A stretch of 64,000 nucleotides of DNA, from positions 32,939,501 through 33,003,500 of the forward strand of contig NC_133157.1 of the NCBI RefSeq assembly GCF_040802235.1. The letters are read 5' to 3'. Shown here piece after piece: positions 23,426 to 33,395 of this stretch (its first letter is position 1; each line of letters begins with the position of its first letter). The notes below the pieces were generated by a model that was not told the DNA's origin, did no database searches, and saw only the letters and a program-made list of their open reading frames with translations. Made by a program: the position numbers and the translations under genes. Origin of the DNA: Manis javanica (taxonomy: Eukaryota > Chordata > Mammalia > Pholidota > Manidae).

Positions 23426-23839
23426 ATAGATGACATGGAAAGGACCTGGCACTTAGTAGGCATATTTTCCCATTTCCCTACTTTCCAAGATCCTAGATCT
23501 GATCCAACTCCCTACGTGCAAGCTGATGATGTGGCACCATAGTTTTAGAGCCAGCCAAGGCACACAGCACGTGGCTTGTTTGTGGTAGGGCTGGGTGCAG
23601 ACCCAGGCCCCAGACTCTGGCACAGTGTTCCAAAGAGCTAACATGGAGGGTTGAAAGTAACCCCAAGCAAGCCTATTTTCCCACTGCCCAAATCTCTTCC
23701 AGGGAATGAGTCTTGATATGGTAGCAGTGAGCAAAGAAAGTCTTTAATGCCCCACCCCAAGCAGGGGACCCAGAGCTGCTGCTTGTCTGGATCTAGCTCA
23801 GCACTGCAACAGAAACCCCCTGAATCTTTGCAAAGCATT
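23426..23839. other. Unassigned intergenic DNA
   Basis: No repeat or gene recognised. Confidence 0.35.
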
Positions 23840-24042
23840 GTCATTTCCAAAGCATGTTTACTTTTGTTCTCTTTTTTTAAGCCTAATAGAAATCCTGCAA
23901 GGATAGGTAAGCAGCTGATTAACCCATATAAGAAAACAGGAGGCCCAGAGAGGGGTGTCAGCTTGCCCAAGGCCACACAGCTGGTCAGTGAAGAGCCAGG
24001 CCTGGAAGCCAAACCTCTTAATTCCTAGTCCAGAGCTCTCTC
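23840..24042 (-). repeat. MIR SINE
   Basis: 'gaggcccagagaggggtgtc', 'agcttgcccaaggccacaca', 'gctggtcagtgaagagccag' and 'cctcttaattcctagtcc' are textbook reverse MIR. The overlapping 93- and 124-codon frames are not genes. Confidence 0.85.
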
Positions 24043-24539
24043 AGTATTTCTAACATCCAACCATGATACTCAAATCTTTGTTTGCTTCTTGCAGCACTTT
24101 TTAGTCAACTGTATCTCAGCATTGTTAGTGAGCTGGTAAATGTCTGAGGGTGGAGCTAATGGGGTGATGGGTATGGCCCCCCATGACTCTGGCTATTTCC
24201 AGGCCCCAGTTCCATCACCCTCATCATGTGGTCTGGATCTGATGGCTCAATGTTCCTTTCCTAGCACTTCTGATCCTGACTCTAATTAAGAGCAAAACAG
24301 ATTCTATTTTCTCCTTCCATGCAAAGCTCTGGCAAAGCAGGCAAGGGAGGGACGGGGGTAGCCAGGGAGTGTTTTTGATGGAACCAGGACCAGGAACCTT
24401 GTGGAGTAGAGAGGAACATACAAGTACCTTCTAGCTGAGAAGAATTTGGGCTGTGAAACAGAGGGGTGGGGTTCAGAACTCCTTAAGAGTCTGATATAAG
24501 TTCATTAAGAACAAAGAATAATACATTGGGAAAAGCCTA
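24043..24539. other. Unassigned intergenic DNA
   Basis: Nothing recognisable. Confidence 0.35.
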
Positions 24540-24680
24540 GCTTGGATGTTAAGTTCTGACTTCCAGTTTGGTTTTTATGCTGTAATGTTAAAGAAGTCAC
24601 TATACGTATTTGGGCTTTAATTTTCTTGTTTGTAATATTGCATGGGAGGAGGAGAGGGGCCAAGATGTCAAGCTTCCAGT
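24540..24680 (+). repeat. Decayed MIR SINE
   Basis: 'gttaaagaagtcactatacg' and 'gggctttaattttcttgttt' match the MIR centre with many changes. Confidence 0.5.
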
Positions 24681-24814
24681 CTTCCCAATTTGTTCTGATT
24701 GACCCCCAAAATGTCACTGTGACAATCCCCACAAATACCTTACATGAATGATCACTTAGTAAAATATCCAAAGAAAGTATCCCCATTATCTGGGACATCC
24801 TAGAACATACTGCT

Positions 24815-25045
24815 TAAGAGAAGAGGCTCAGAAGCCAGATTCTGGGTTCAAATCCAAGTTTGCCACTTATTAGATATATGACCTTGGGTAAGTTATTATA
24901 TCCCTCTGTGTTTATTTTTCTTGTATTTAAAACAAAAGTAACATTTGTACCATTGCATAGGGTTGTTATGTGGATCAAAGGAACTAATACAAGTAAAACA
25001 CTCAGAATTGGGCCTGAAATGTGGTAAACATTCATTAAGTGTGAC
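24815..25045 (+). repeat. MIR SINE, near full length
   Basis: 'cagattctgggttcaaatcc', 'tatgaccttgggtaagttat', 'gggttgttatgtggatcaaa', 'ggtaaacattcattaagtg' in order. Confidence 0.9.
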
Positions 25046-26044
25046 TCTTACCATTACCCAGCTAAATCTGGTACTCTCCATTCCACTTAAATAAAATTTA
25101 CTGATAACTGAAGCTTTCCCTTGGCCAAAGTGCAAAGTGTTACAAACTATAATTACTTAGGATATAAATTGAGAGCTACAATGATTTTGAACGTAAATCT
25201 TACTAAAATGCACTATAAAATGTTTTGCTTTCTTAAACAGTATCTGTTAATCATGGTTTATCTCCTGTCCCAACTCAGGTAGAACAAGAATAGATCATTG
25301 TAAATAGATCATTTCTAAAAACCTTTCTAGTCTAAGTTCTAAGGTCTCAAAGGTAAAACACCTGAAGAAAGCTCAGCTCCATCTTGGGATGGCCTGTGAC
25401 ACACCCTGCTGCAGCCCAGGCCCTGAGGTCCGATACACTCAACATCCCCCCAGATGGGGCTGGGTCCCTGGAAGCCCATGCCCACACCTGTCCCCATCCA
25501 GCTCTCTGCTGCCTGATTCTCTATGGTCTTCTCTGGCCCAGCTTCAGGGCTAACAGCAAAGTTATGCTCCCAGGCTCTTGTACTCTCCCAGCGTGTTGAA
25601 ACTCAAGCCCGTTTGGCAAGAAATTGGGCCCCAGTGGTGCCAGGGATGGCAATGTGCCCACTGCCCCACTGTGTGCCAGGCTTGGCCTGCAGGTTGGAGC
25701 TTGCTCCCCTTCTACCTAGGCAGGGACCATGGGGCCTCATGGCTTACCACATGGCTCAGGAGAAAGTTTCTGGCAAGACCATGCCAGCACCTGCAGGACA
25801 TCCATGCTAGTCCCTTAAAGAGAGGCCCTGACTGCTGAATGGGAGACACTGACTGTGTGGTTCTCTGTCATTGGCAGAAAGCCCCTTAACACTCCAAAAA
25901 GGAGAGGCTCTGATTATTTCATGAATTAGGAAAACTCTGCCTCTTGAAACCTTACCAAAGGCAAGGTTATACCTGAACTCTTAAAACCGGATGGAGGAAC
26001 TCTCCCTGTAAGTCCACATTGTGGGGATGTCCCTGCTCAGGTTT
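25046..26044. other. Intergenic DNA with a GC-richer block
   Basis: 25380-25810 is more GC-rich and carries overlapping frames of 71-95 codons with no recognisable domain. I treat them as chance. No named repeat. Confidence 0.35.
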
Positions 26045-26180
26045 TAGATTCAGGCAGACAAGCCTGGTTCAAACATTTGGTCAAGTTACCCAACCTCTTT
26101 TACAAGATTGCTTTGTTTTGGTTAAATGTTCAGCATAGTGTCTGGTATACAGCAGCCACTTAATAAATATTAGTTGGTTC
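26045..26180 (+). repeat. MIR SINE fragment
   Basis: 'aagcctggttcaaacatttg' at the left and 'gtgtctggtatacagcagcc', 'acttaataaatattagttgg' at the right. Confidence 0.75.
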
Positions 26181-26218
26181 TTCCACCTGCCTGAGCCTTC
26201 CCTACTCTGTTTGTCCCA

Positions 26219-26249
26219 GCACACACACAGACACACACGTGTGTGCACC
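26219..26249. repeat. (CA)n/(TG)n microsatellite
   Basis: 'cacacacacagacacacacg' followed by tgtgtgc, making a short CA-to-TG inverted structure. Confidence 0.85.
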
Positions 26250-26399
26250 TTTAGGGCCCTCCAAATCTAGATTAAGTAGGAATTAGAAAGTAAATAAAGG
26301 GACCAATCCACTCCCACCCCTGCCCCCTTTCCAAGGGTGACTCTTTCTTACCCCTCACAACACTGCCAAGAAGACTCAGAAGACTGCTCCGTACTCCAC

Positions 26400-26505
26400 C
26401 CCATAATAGCAATTATACCAAACAATTACTGAGCACTTCCTCTGTGCCTCTGTGCTAAGTGCTGTGCTAAACACCATTTGTGCATTATTCTAACAGCCCA
26501 GAAGC
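26400..26505 (-). repeat. MIR SINE 3' part
   Basis: 'aattactgagcacttcctct', 'tgctaagtgctgtgctaaac' and 'cattattctaacagccc' match reverse MIR. Confidence 0.7.
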
Positions 26506-27239
26506 CAGATCAGGCCATCCCCCTGGTCCCAGCCAGGCAGAACTATAAAGACAAAAATCTTCTGGATCTCCTGAAGCCCCAAAGCCCAATTCCTTTGGAC
26601 AACCCCAAGCATCACTTCCTGAGGCCAAAAATTCTGAGAGGGTGCCTTTGCATTCCATGTTGTCCCACACTCCACTTTTTTTAAAACTCCAGATTATCAT
26701 TTAGACTTTTTTTTCCTTGAACTAATGTTAACAGTGTTCTTTAAAAAAAATTTTTTTTACGCGACATTACCAAAGTCATTTTTTTTGTTGTTGCCTTTTT
26801 GCTGGCTTAACAGCTTCGCTTTTCAGTAGAGTTTTACTGATTTTGACAAATTGGAACTACAATAATAGCTTTCTAGTTCGTTCATAAGTATACAGACCCA
26901 CAACTTTGAAACTTGAAAGGAAAGGGAATTATTCATTTAAACAGACCAGTTGTTCAGCCCATCAGCTCCCTTTCCCCTTCCTTTTTCTCTTCTCTATACA
27001 AATTAACATAATTTCATAAGATGTCTCCAAGCAGCGCTTCTACTGTAATTAATTGCTTTTCACTCAAAGTAACACTTCTAAAAACTGAAGTAGCACAAAG
27101 AAAAGATATATTTAAGAATTTGAGAGCTCAGTCAACTTTGCTACTGATTGCCGTAAAAATGAATAGGTCTTCTTTAGAAAAAAAGGGACTCTCAAGGATT
27201 AAAGATGCTTGCCTAACTTAGGAAAAAAACTACAACAGA
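26506..27239. other. Repeat-free AT-rich intergenic block
   Basis: No named repeat over about 730 bp. It includes homopolymer runs and 'taattaattg' at about 27046-27055. No gene. A conserved noncoding element is possible but unproven. Confidence 0.35.
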
Positions 27240-27338
27240 CCATAATGTCACCAGTGGTTGCCTCCCAGTGATGGAGTAATGGATAAAAACTTCCTTGTTT
27301 CTAATGCTTTTCTGAGTTTTCCAATAAAATAAATAAAT
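27240..27338 (+). mobile_element. Old L1 3' UTR tail
   Basis: 'cagtggttgcctcccagtga' through 'ttttccaataaaataaataa' matches L1M 3' ends. Confidence 0.55.
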
Positions 27339-27452
27339 AAAAGCATGACTTGTTCTTGAAACAAAAAAAAAAAAAGAAAAAAATCCACTCAGAGTGATGG
27401 CTGCTGAGATGAAGGTGCAGATCTAACAAGTCATTTCCCACCTCTCACTTGC
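27339..27452 (+). repeat. Copy A of a local 114-bp duplication
   Basis: Starts 'aaaagcatgacttgttcttg' and ends around 'cacttgctga'. A near copy occurs at 28006-28120 in the same orientation, inside an L1. This copy is the likely source because it is not itself inside the L1. Confidence 0.85.
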
Positions 27453-27534
27453 TGATTCTTCCTGGAGGAAACATCAGGGCAGAGGAGGGAGGAGGCTACG
27501 TCATCAAGAAGGCCTTGTCCCAGTGAGAGTCTGA

Positions 27535-27650
27535 AAACTCAGAGATTGCACAATTTACCCAGAGTCACCAAGTCACTGGCAAAATTAGGGTAGCTCTCTG
27601 TCTCTAGGCTGTCGGGTTATTGCCCATACCATGGTGCTATACTGTCCTCA
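27535..27650 (-). repeat. MIR SINE 5' part
   Basis: 'ttacccagagtcaccaagtc', 'actggcaaaattagggtagc' and 'accatggtgctatactgtcc' match the tRNA-related end of MIR in reverse. Confidence 0.75.
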
Positions 27651-27719
27651 CTATTTAATTCCAGTGAATAGTTAAGAGATTATTCTTACTCTAAGACATT
27701 CCGGAAATGACACCTCCTA

Positions 27720-28550
27720 ATAAAGAAAGAGTTCAAGGCAACCTCATAACCATTAGGATGGCTACTATCAAAAAGAAACAACAACAATGAAAAAAAAACA
27801 AACAAACAGAAAATAACAAGTGTTGGTGAGGATGTGGAGAAGTTGGAGCTCTTGTGCACTATTGGTGGGATTGTAAAATGGCACAATGGCTATAGAGAAC
27901 AGTATGGAGTATCCTCAAAAAATTAAAAACAGAACTACCATTTGATCCAGCAATCCCACTTCTGGATGTATATCTAAAAGAACTGAAAACAGGAACTTTA
28001 AAAAGATAAGCATGACTTGTTTTTAAAACAAACAGAAAGAAAAAAATCCACTCAGAGTGATGTGCATATCTAGATGAAGATGCATATCTAACAAGTCATT
28101 TCCCACTTCTCACTTCCTGACATTTCATATTAAAAAAAATTAGTATACTCATTATTTATTATTATCAAAAGCTGCAATATGGAAACCTAAACATCCACCT
28201 ACAGATAAATGAATGAACAAAATGTGGTATAGGGAGGAAATGATGACACATGCTACAAGATAATTGAAACTTGAAGATATGCTAAATGAAATAAGCCAGT
28301 CACAGACAAATACTGCATAATTCCATTTATATGAGGTACTTAGAGAAGTAAAATTCATAGACACAAAAACAGAATGGTGGTTACCAGGGGCTGGGAGAAG
28401 GAGGAAAAGTTAATGGGTATTATAAAGTTTCATTTTCACAATATGAGAATGTTCTAGAGATCTGTTTTACAACAATGTGGATATACTTAACACTAATGAA
28501 CTACACACTTAAAAATGGCTATGATGATAAATTTTATGGTATTTATTTAT
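27720..28550 (+). mobile_element. L1 3' end interrupted by a locally duplicated insert
   Basis: Normal L1 text runs 'aaccattaggatggctacta', 'gttggtgaggatgtggagaa', 'gatccagcaatcccacttct', then stops at about 28005 after 'ctgaaaacaggaactttaaa'. It resumes near 28130 with 'atcaaaagctgcaatatgga' and 'ggttaccaggggctgggaga'. Between them lies a sequence that is not L1 but a copy of 27339-27452. Confidence 0.85.
28006..28120 (+). repeat. Copy B of the local duplication, inside L1
   Basis: Shares 'aagcatgacttgttt(c)tt', 'aaaaaaatccactcagagtg' and 'atctaacaagtcatttccca' with copy A. By eye identity is roughly 88-90%, with a small rearrangement in the middle (tgtgcatatctagatgaaga). Confidence 0.85.
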
Positions 28551-29239
28551 TTTAGAATACTAGGTTGAAGGCATGAGCAGCTCACTGTCTACTGTTTCCA
28601 TGGCCTTGAAGAGGAAGTATCACGTTACTGTAACAACCTTGGCTGTGCTCCAATTGGAGCCCATGATCACCCGCCATAGATTACATGGGTTCTTCTGTGT
28701 TTGTAAGACACCTGTCATTCCTACGACAACAGCCATGCAGAGGTGCACCAGACACAGAGGAACTGGTCCCCAAGAACAAAGGGGGTGCTGACACCAAGCC
28801 TGCTGACTCCTAGTAAGAGCCTGGGAAAAAGACAGGATTGGTCTCAGAGCTCCACTGGTCTGTGCCTCTTAGAGAGCAGTGGCTAGGTTCTGCTCTACGA
28901 ATAGGCAGGCTGCGGAGACAGAAAGCCGGAAAGAGTTATAGTTAGGCCCATCAGTGTGGTAGAGGGTTTGGGACACCTCTACAAAAGATGGATTTCCAAA
29001 GCAGAAACAAAAAGAGATCAGCCCCCTTCCACTGCTTAGCTGCCTTTCCTGTTCGAGTCACTGATTTGTCTGGGTTTATCCTTTAGCTTGTCTTCTTGAT
29101 ACCTGACTCCTCCAGTCTCTGCTCTTCTAACGCCTAACTTGGCTCCCATCTCTTGTCTCCTCAGGATCTTATCTCTATTCACGTATTCCTACATTGGTTC
29201 TTCCATTCATTCTTCTGTTCATCCATTTGTTCAATATAC
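28551..29239. other. Unassigned intergenic DNA
   Basis: No repeat family recognised. A 72-codon frame at 28573-28791 has no known relative. Confidence 0.35.
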
Positions 29240-29485
29240 TACAGAAGTGAAGAAGTGAAGAGCACAGACTCAGGAACCATGTGGCCTGGGTTCAACTCCC
29301 AGCTTTGTCCCTTACTAGCTGTGTAACTGTGAACAAGTTATTTAGCTTCTCTGTGCCTCCATTTCTCCATCTCTAAAGTGGAAATTAAAATGGTGTCAAC
29401 CTCAAAAGATTACTCAAAGATTACAGAATTTAAATCCATATAAAGTGCTGAGAACCATGCCTGGCACACAATCAGCAGTCAAAGT
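29240..29485 (+). repeat. MIR SINE, near full length
   Basis: 'agagcacagactcaggaacc', 'tgtggcctgggttcaactcc', 'ttactagctgtgtaactgtg', 'gagaaccatgcctggcacac'. Confidence 0.9.
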
Positions 29486-29509
29486 ATGCTTTGATCAAAG
29501 CATGCAATG

Positions 29510-29830
29510 ATCATTCATTTGTTGGTTCATTCAGCAAACATTCCTAGAACCTACTACATGTCAGGCACAGGCAAAGCTATAGTGGGGGCCATGGGAAAAT
29601 AAATATAGATTAGTCCTTGCCCTCGAGTTGCTCCCAGTCTAGTGGGGGAAACAGACTTATAAGCAACTGAACACAAACAAAAATGGGAAATAATAAATGC
29701 TATGGACTGAGGAGACAGGGAGGAAGGAAGAGCTTCCTTGATTTGGGTTGGGGGGATTGGGGGTCTTTACAAAAATGTAGCATTTGAGCTGGACCTGTAA
29801 GAGCTCAGTGTCAAGAGCTCAGAATGGAGG
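29510..29830 (-). repeat. L2 LINE 3' end
   Basis: 'ttggttcattcagcaaacat', 'acctactacatgtcaggcac', 'gttgctcccagtctagtggg', 'gcatttgagctggacctgta' in reverse-L2 order. Confidence 0.85.
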
Positions 29831-29891
29831 GAGCCTTTCCATGGAACTTGAACCTAGAAATGTGTAACTACTTGGGAAATGAAGAGAAATG

Positions 29892-30062
29892 GTAGGTTTG
29901 CTAGAGAAAATACAGGATGCCCAGTTAAATTTTAATTTCAAATAAACAATATATAAATTTTGAGAACAAGTATGCCCCTGATATACTAAAAAATTATTTG
30001 CTACCTGAGATTCAAATATAACTGGGAATGCTATTGCTTTATTTGCTGAACCTGGCATCTCT
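29892..30062. repeat. Palindromic MITE-like element, copy 1
   Basis: The left arm 'caggatgcccagttaaattt' is approximately the reverse complement of the right arm 'gagattcaaatataactggg'. A related copy is at 46270-46440. A nonautonomous DNA transposon is the simplest reading; I cannot name the family with confidence. Confidence 0.6.
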
Positions 30063-31904
30063 ACCCTGGGGTGAAAATAAACTCGTTTTGAATCCTGTGC
30101 CCTGCATCTGAGCTCTGTGTCCCCTTCACCCATGTGTGGTTTGCCACCTTCATGAGTTATTTGGCATTGTTGACTCCAACCTTTAGAGGGACCTTAATGA
30201 ACTGTCAGCAAATCATTCAGTGCCATTTTGTTATTAACAATATTAACCCCCTCAACCTCCACCCAGAGATTAATGGAAAAATCTCACATTTGTTCATTTT
30301 GTTGAAGGTCACTGTCTGTGTCTACTGTTTTTATATTAGCTTCTTTATTTTTCTGAGATCACATCTCTTTTTTTTTCCGTTTGAGATTCATTAACACCAT
30401 GATGGGAAGGAATTCATTCCCTTCATTGCTGTTATATACAGAGGAAAACAAAAACATTCCAGCATAAGGAAGTATCTGAAGACTGTTGCACCAGCTGTGA
30501 AATGCATGGAGAGAACCCCAGTCTTCATGGTGGACCCATAATGTTACAGGCTGTTGGCATTTTGTGTCAACTCTTTGGGAGGCCCTCTGTAGCTTCCACC
30601 CATGCTGGGCTTTTAAAGCTGCAGGTGAGCAGCAGTGAGTGAAGTGGATGTCACCTGCAGAAGAGGAACCTAACTTGGCTAGCTGCAGCCAGGTCAGAGG
30701 CTGGGAAATCAAAGGCGGTCCTGGGGACCTCCCCTCATCCATAAAACATACCTCACAAAGTCATTTCATGCACCAGCATCTGCCCACTGTTCCAGAAAGG
30801 TAAACCTATTCATCTCTCTCAAAAATGTTTATGGAGAGGAATTATCGGCAAAAGCAAACAAATTCTCCAGTGAGATATTGCCCTTTGTGAGATAACTATT
30901 GACAATGGGGATGGCATCCGGCTGGAATGTGATACACCAGAGAGGACTGGGAGGAGCCTGTCTTTACAAAAATCCCAGAGCAGGGAGAGGCTGCCACCTC
31001 AGTACTGGTGAGTATGACTCTACTGCAAGATATGGCTACAACGAAGTTTCTGAGATTAAAGGGAAGCAGGAGGGAGCATTCTTTTCTTGTTGATACACTC
31101 GAAGCTTGTTCAGGGTCCCAGGCCAGAAGACATGAAACAAAATGTAATAACTGAAAGAAATGACCCCCTCCCAAAAACTCTGCCTCAACTGCCTCAGGAA
31201 GGAGGTTTTTATTCACGAGGTGCCACAGACACAGGACAGAGTATACACAAGCTTTTCAAGAACCTAAAAAAATGCTTGCTCACCACAAACATTCTTGTTC
31301 ACTCTAAGATGCAAAATGAAAATTCCAAAAGTCAAAATTTAAATGTCCATGAAATACAGTATCGTGTCAACATGATACAGTGCAACAATACAGTATCAAC
31401 TCCCTAAATTGTTTGACTTGGTATCCATAAAATTTTTATTATATTTGAAAACAATTAGAGGATTCTTTCACTTCAAGGAATTCCTAACCATGCACAATGA
31501 TGCCTGAGAAATCAGAGCCACTGTAAATTAAGCTAACAAAATAATCTTGAAAGCAAAATTATAAAAATGCCCTCAAGACTATTTTAAAGCAAAAATAATT
31601 GCATGTACAACAGGATGTGGGGCATTTTGATGTGTGTGATGATATGGGGTGGTACATCTTAAAGTTAGACTGTTTAGCACCTACAAAGGTCTTTGAATAG
31701 CCCTGGTGCCATGGGTCAGAGCCCATCAAATGTTTTAAAGAGAGCAGGTATGCCCAGACATGGGTAATGTAGAAATGACTTTGTAGCCAACTGAACTGCT
31801 TTGTTCACATAACTCCTGAGACCTTCCTTTAAGCTGGAGGGACCCTTGGCCACTGTAGAGTCCAGTGCAAAGGCAGGTCTGGTCTCTGAGTCTCCAAATA
31901 CCAA
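30063..31904. other. Long stretch with no identified gene or repeat
   Basis: About 1.8 kb of unique-looking DNA. Frames of 86-127 codons (30134-30394, 30359-30742, 30896-31407) show no domain and no codon pattern that convinces me. 'cagtactggtgagtatg' near 31004 looks like a splice donor, but there is no partnered exon evidence. Confidence 0.35.
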
Positions 31905-32060
31905 ACTTCTTTGGTATTTGGCTCAGAGAGGGGAAGGTCATCCCCTAGGTCACACAGCAAAAGCACTCATCAGGTGCCATAGACACAAAGCCAAGGACTA
32001 CAAGATTTGAGATGGGACTCCAAGACTCCTGCCTCCCAGATTTTGCCCTTGCCCCTACAC
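31905..32060 (-). repeat. MIR SINE fragment
   Basis: 'ggctcagagaggggaaggtc', 'cctaggtcacacagcaaaag' and 'actccaagactcctgcctcc' fit reverse MIR. Confidence 0.6.
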
Positions 32061-32754
32061 CATGCCTAGACTTCCTGCTGCCTTCATCAAGGCACTGAGG
32101 CACCCCTTGTCCTTTGCAGAATATCTAGATCTCTTAAGCTCATGCACTACTTTGAGTTTGGAGGATCCAGCTCATAATTTTAGATGCCTGTTGATGTCCT
32201 CCCTCTGCTTGCTCTTCATTTGGCTTTCTCAACCTTTGTCCAGGCACCCTGCTTTCCAGGCCTTCTGATTGGAAGTCCACTTTATCCTGTATAAATTACC
32301 TAGACTAAGATCTGCTTTACAGCAGGGCTCAACTAAGATGACTGGCAAGTTTATGCAGCCACCATCATCAGCAGCTTGATACCTGGACCTTGATGCCTTC
32401 TGCCGCCCCCTTGTGGCAACCAGGAGAGGTGCACTGCTTGGGACTCGAGGTCCACACACTGTACCTTTTTTTGACCCAGGTTGATTATTCTTTCTGGAAA
32501 CACTTCCTTATTCCTGGATGGCTGGTACCTGGACAACATTCCTCTCCTCCACTCCTACTCCCCCAATTAATTTTCCATGGCAACTTCAGCCTCCCCAGAG
32601 CAAATCAAGACATCAACTTCCCAGTATCAACTGAGCACCATCGATGGTGATAAACCTGGGCACAGGGGATACGGAGAGGGTATAAGATGTAGTTCAAGGC
32701 CTTGAGAAATTAATTCACAGTCAATAAAAGGAGTCAGAACATACACACACACAC
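32061..32754. other. Unassigned intergenic DNA ending in a (CA)n run
   Basis: No gene or named repeat. A CA microsatellite at about 32741-32755 borders the L1 insertion. Confidence 0.35.
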
Positions 32755-33395
32755 AATTGTTTTTCTTAAGCTATCACTGATATACACTCGTATGAAGGTT
32801 TCACATGAAAAACATTGTGGTTACTACTTTCACCCATATTATCAAGTCCACCCCATACTCCACTGAAGTCACTGTCCATCAGTGTAGTAAGATGCCACAA
32901 AGTCACTACTTGTCTTCTCTGTGATACACTGTCTTCTCTGTGATCACCCACACACACCATGTCTACCAATCATAATACCCCTCAATCCCCTTCTCCCTCC
33001 CTCCCCACCCATGCTCCCCAACCCCTCCCCTTTGGTAACCCCTAGTCCCTTCTTGGAGTCTATGAGTCTGCTGCTGTTTTGTTCCTTCAGTTTTGCTTCA
33101 TTGTTATACTCCACAAATGAGGGAAATCATTTGGCATTTGTCTTTCTCCGTCTGGCTTATTTCACTGAGCATAATACCCTCTAGCTCCATCCGTGTTGTT
33201 GCAAATGGTAGGATTTGTTTTCTTCTCATGGCTAAATAGTGTTCCATTGTGTATATGTACCACTTCTTTATTCATTCATCTACTGATGGACACTTAGGTT
33301 GCTTCCATATCTTGGGTATTGTAAATAGTGCTGCGATAAACAAAGGGGTGCATATGTCTTTTTGAATCTGAGATCTTGCTTCTTTGGGTAAATTC

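Noticed and set aside
25384-25838. Cluster of overlapping ORFs in GC-richer DNA
   Set aside because: Three frames open on the same strand with no shared or known product.
30896-31407. Possible exon with a donor-like 'ctggtgagtatg' near 31008
   Set aside because: No acceptor, no protein similarity and frames on both strands; insufficient support.
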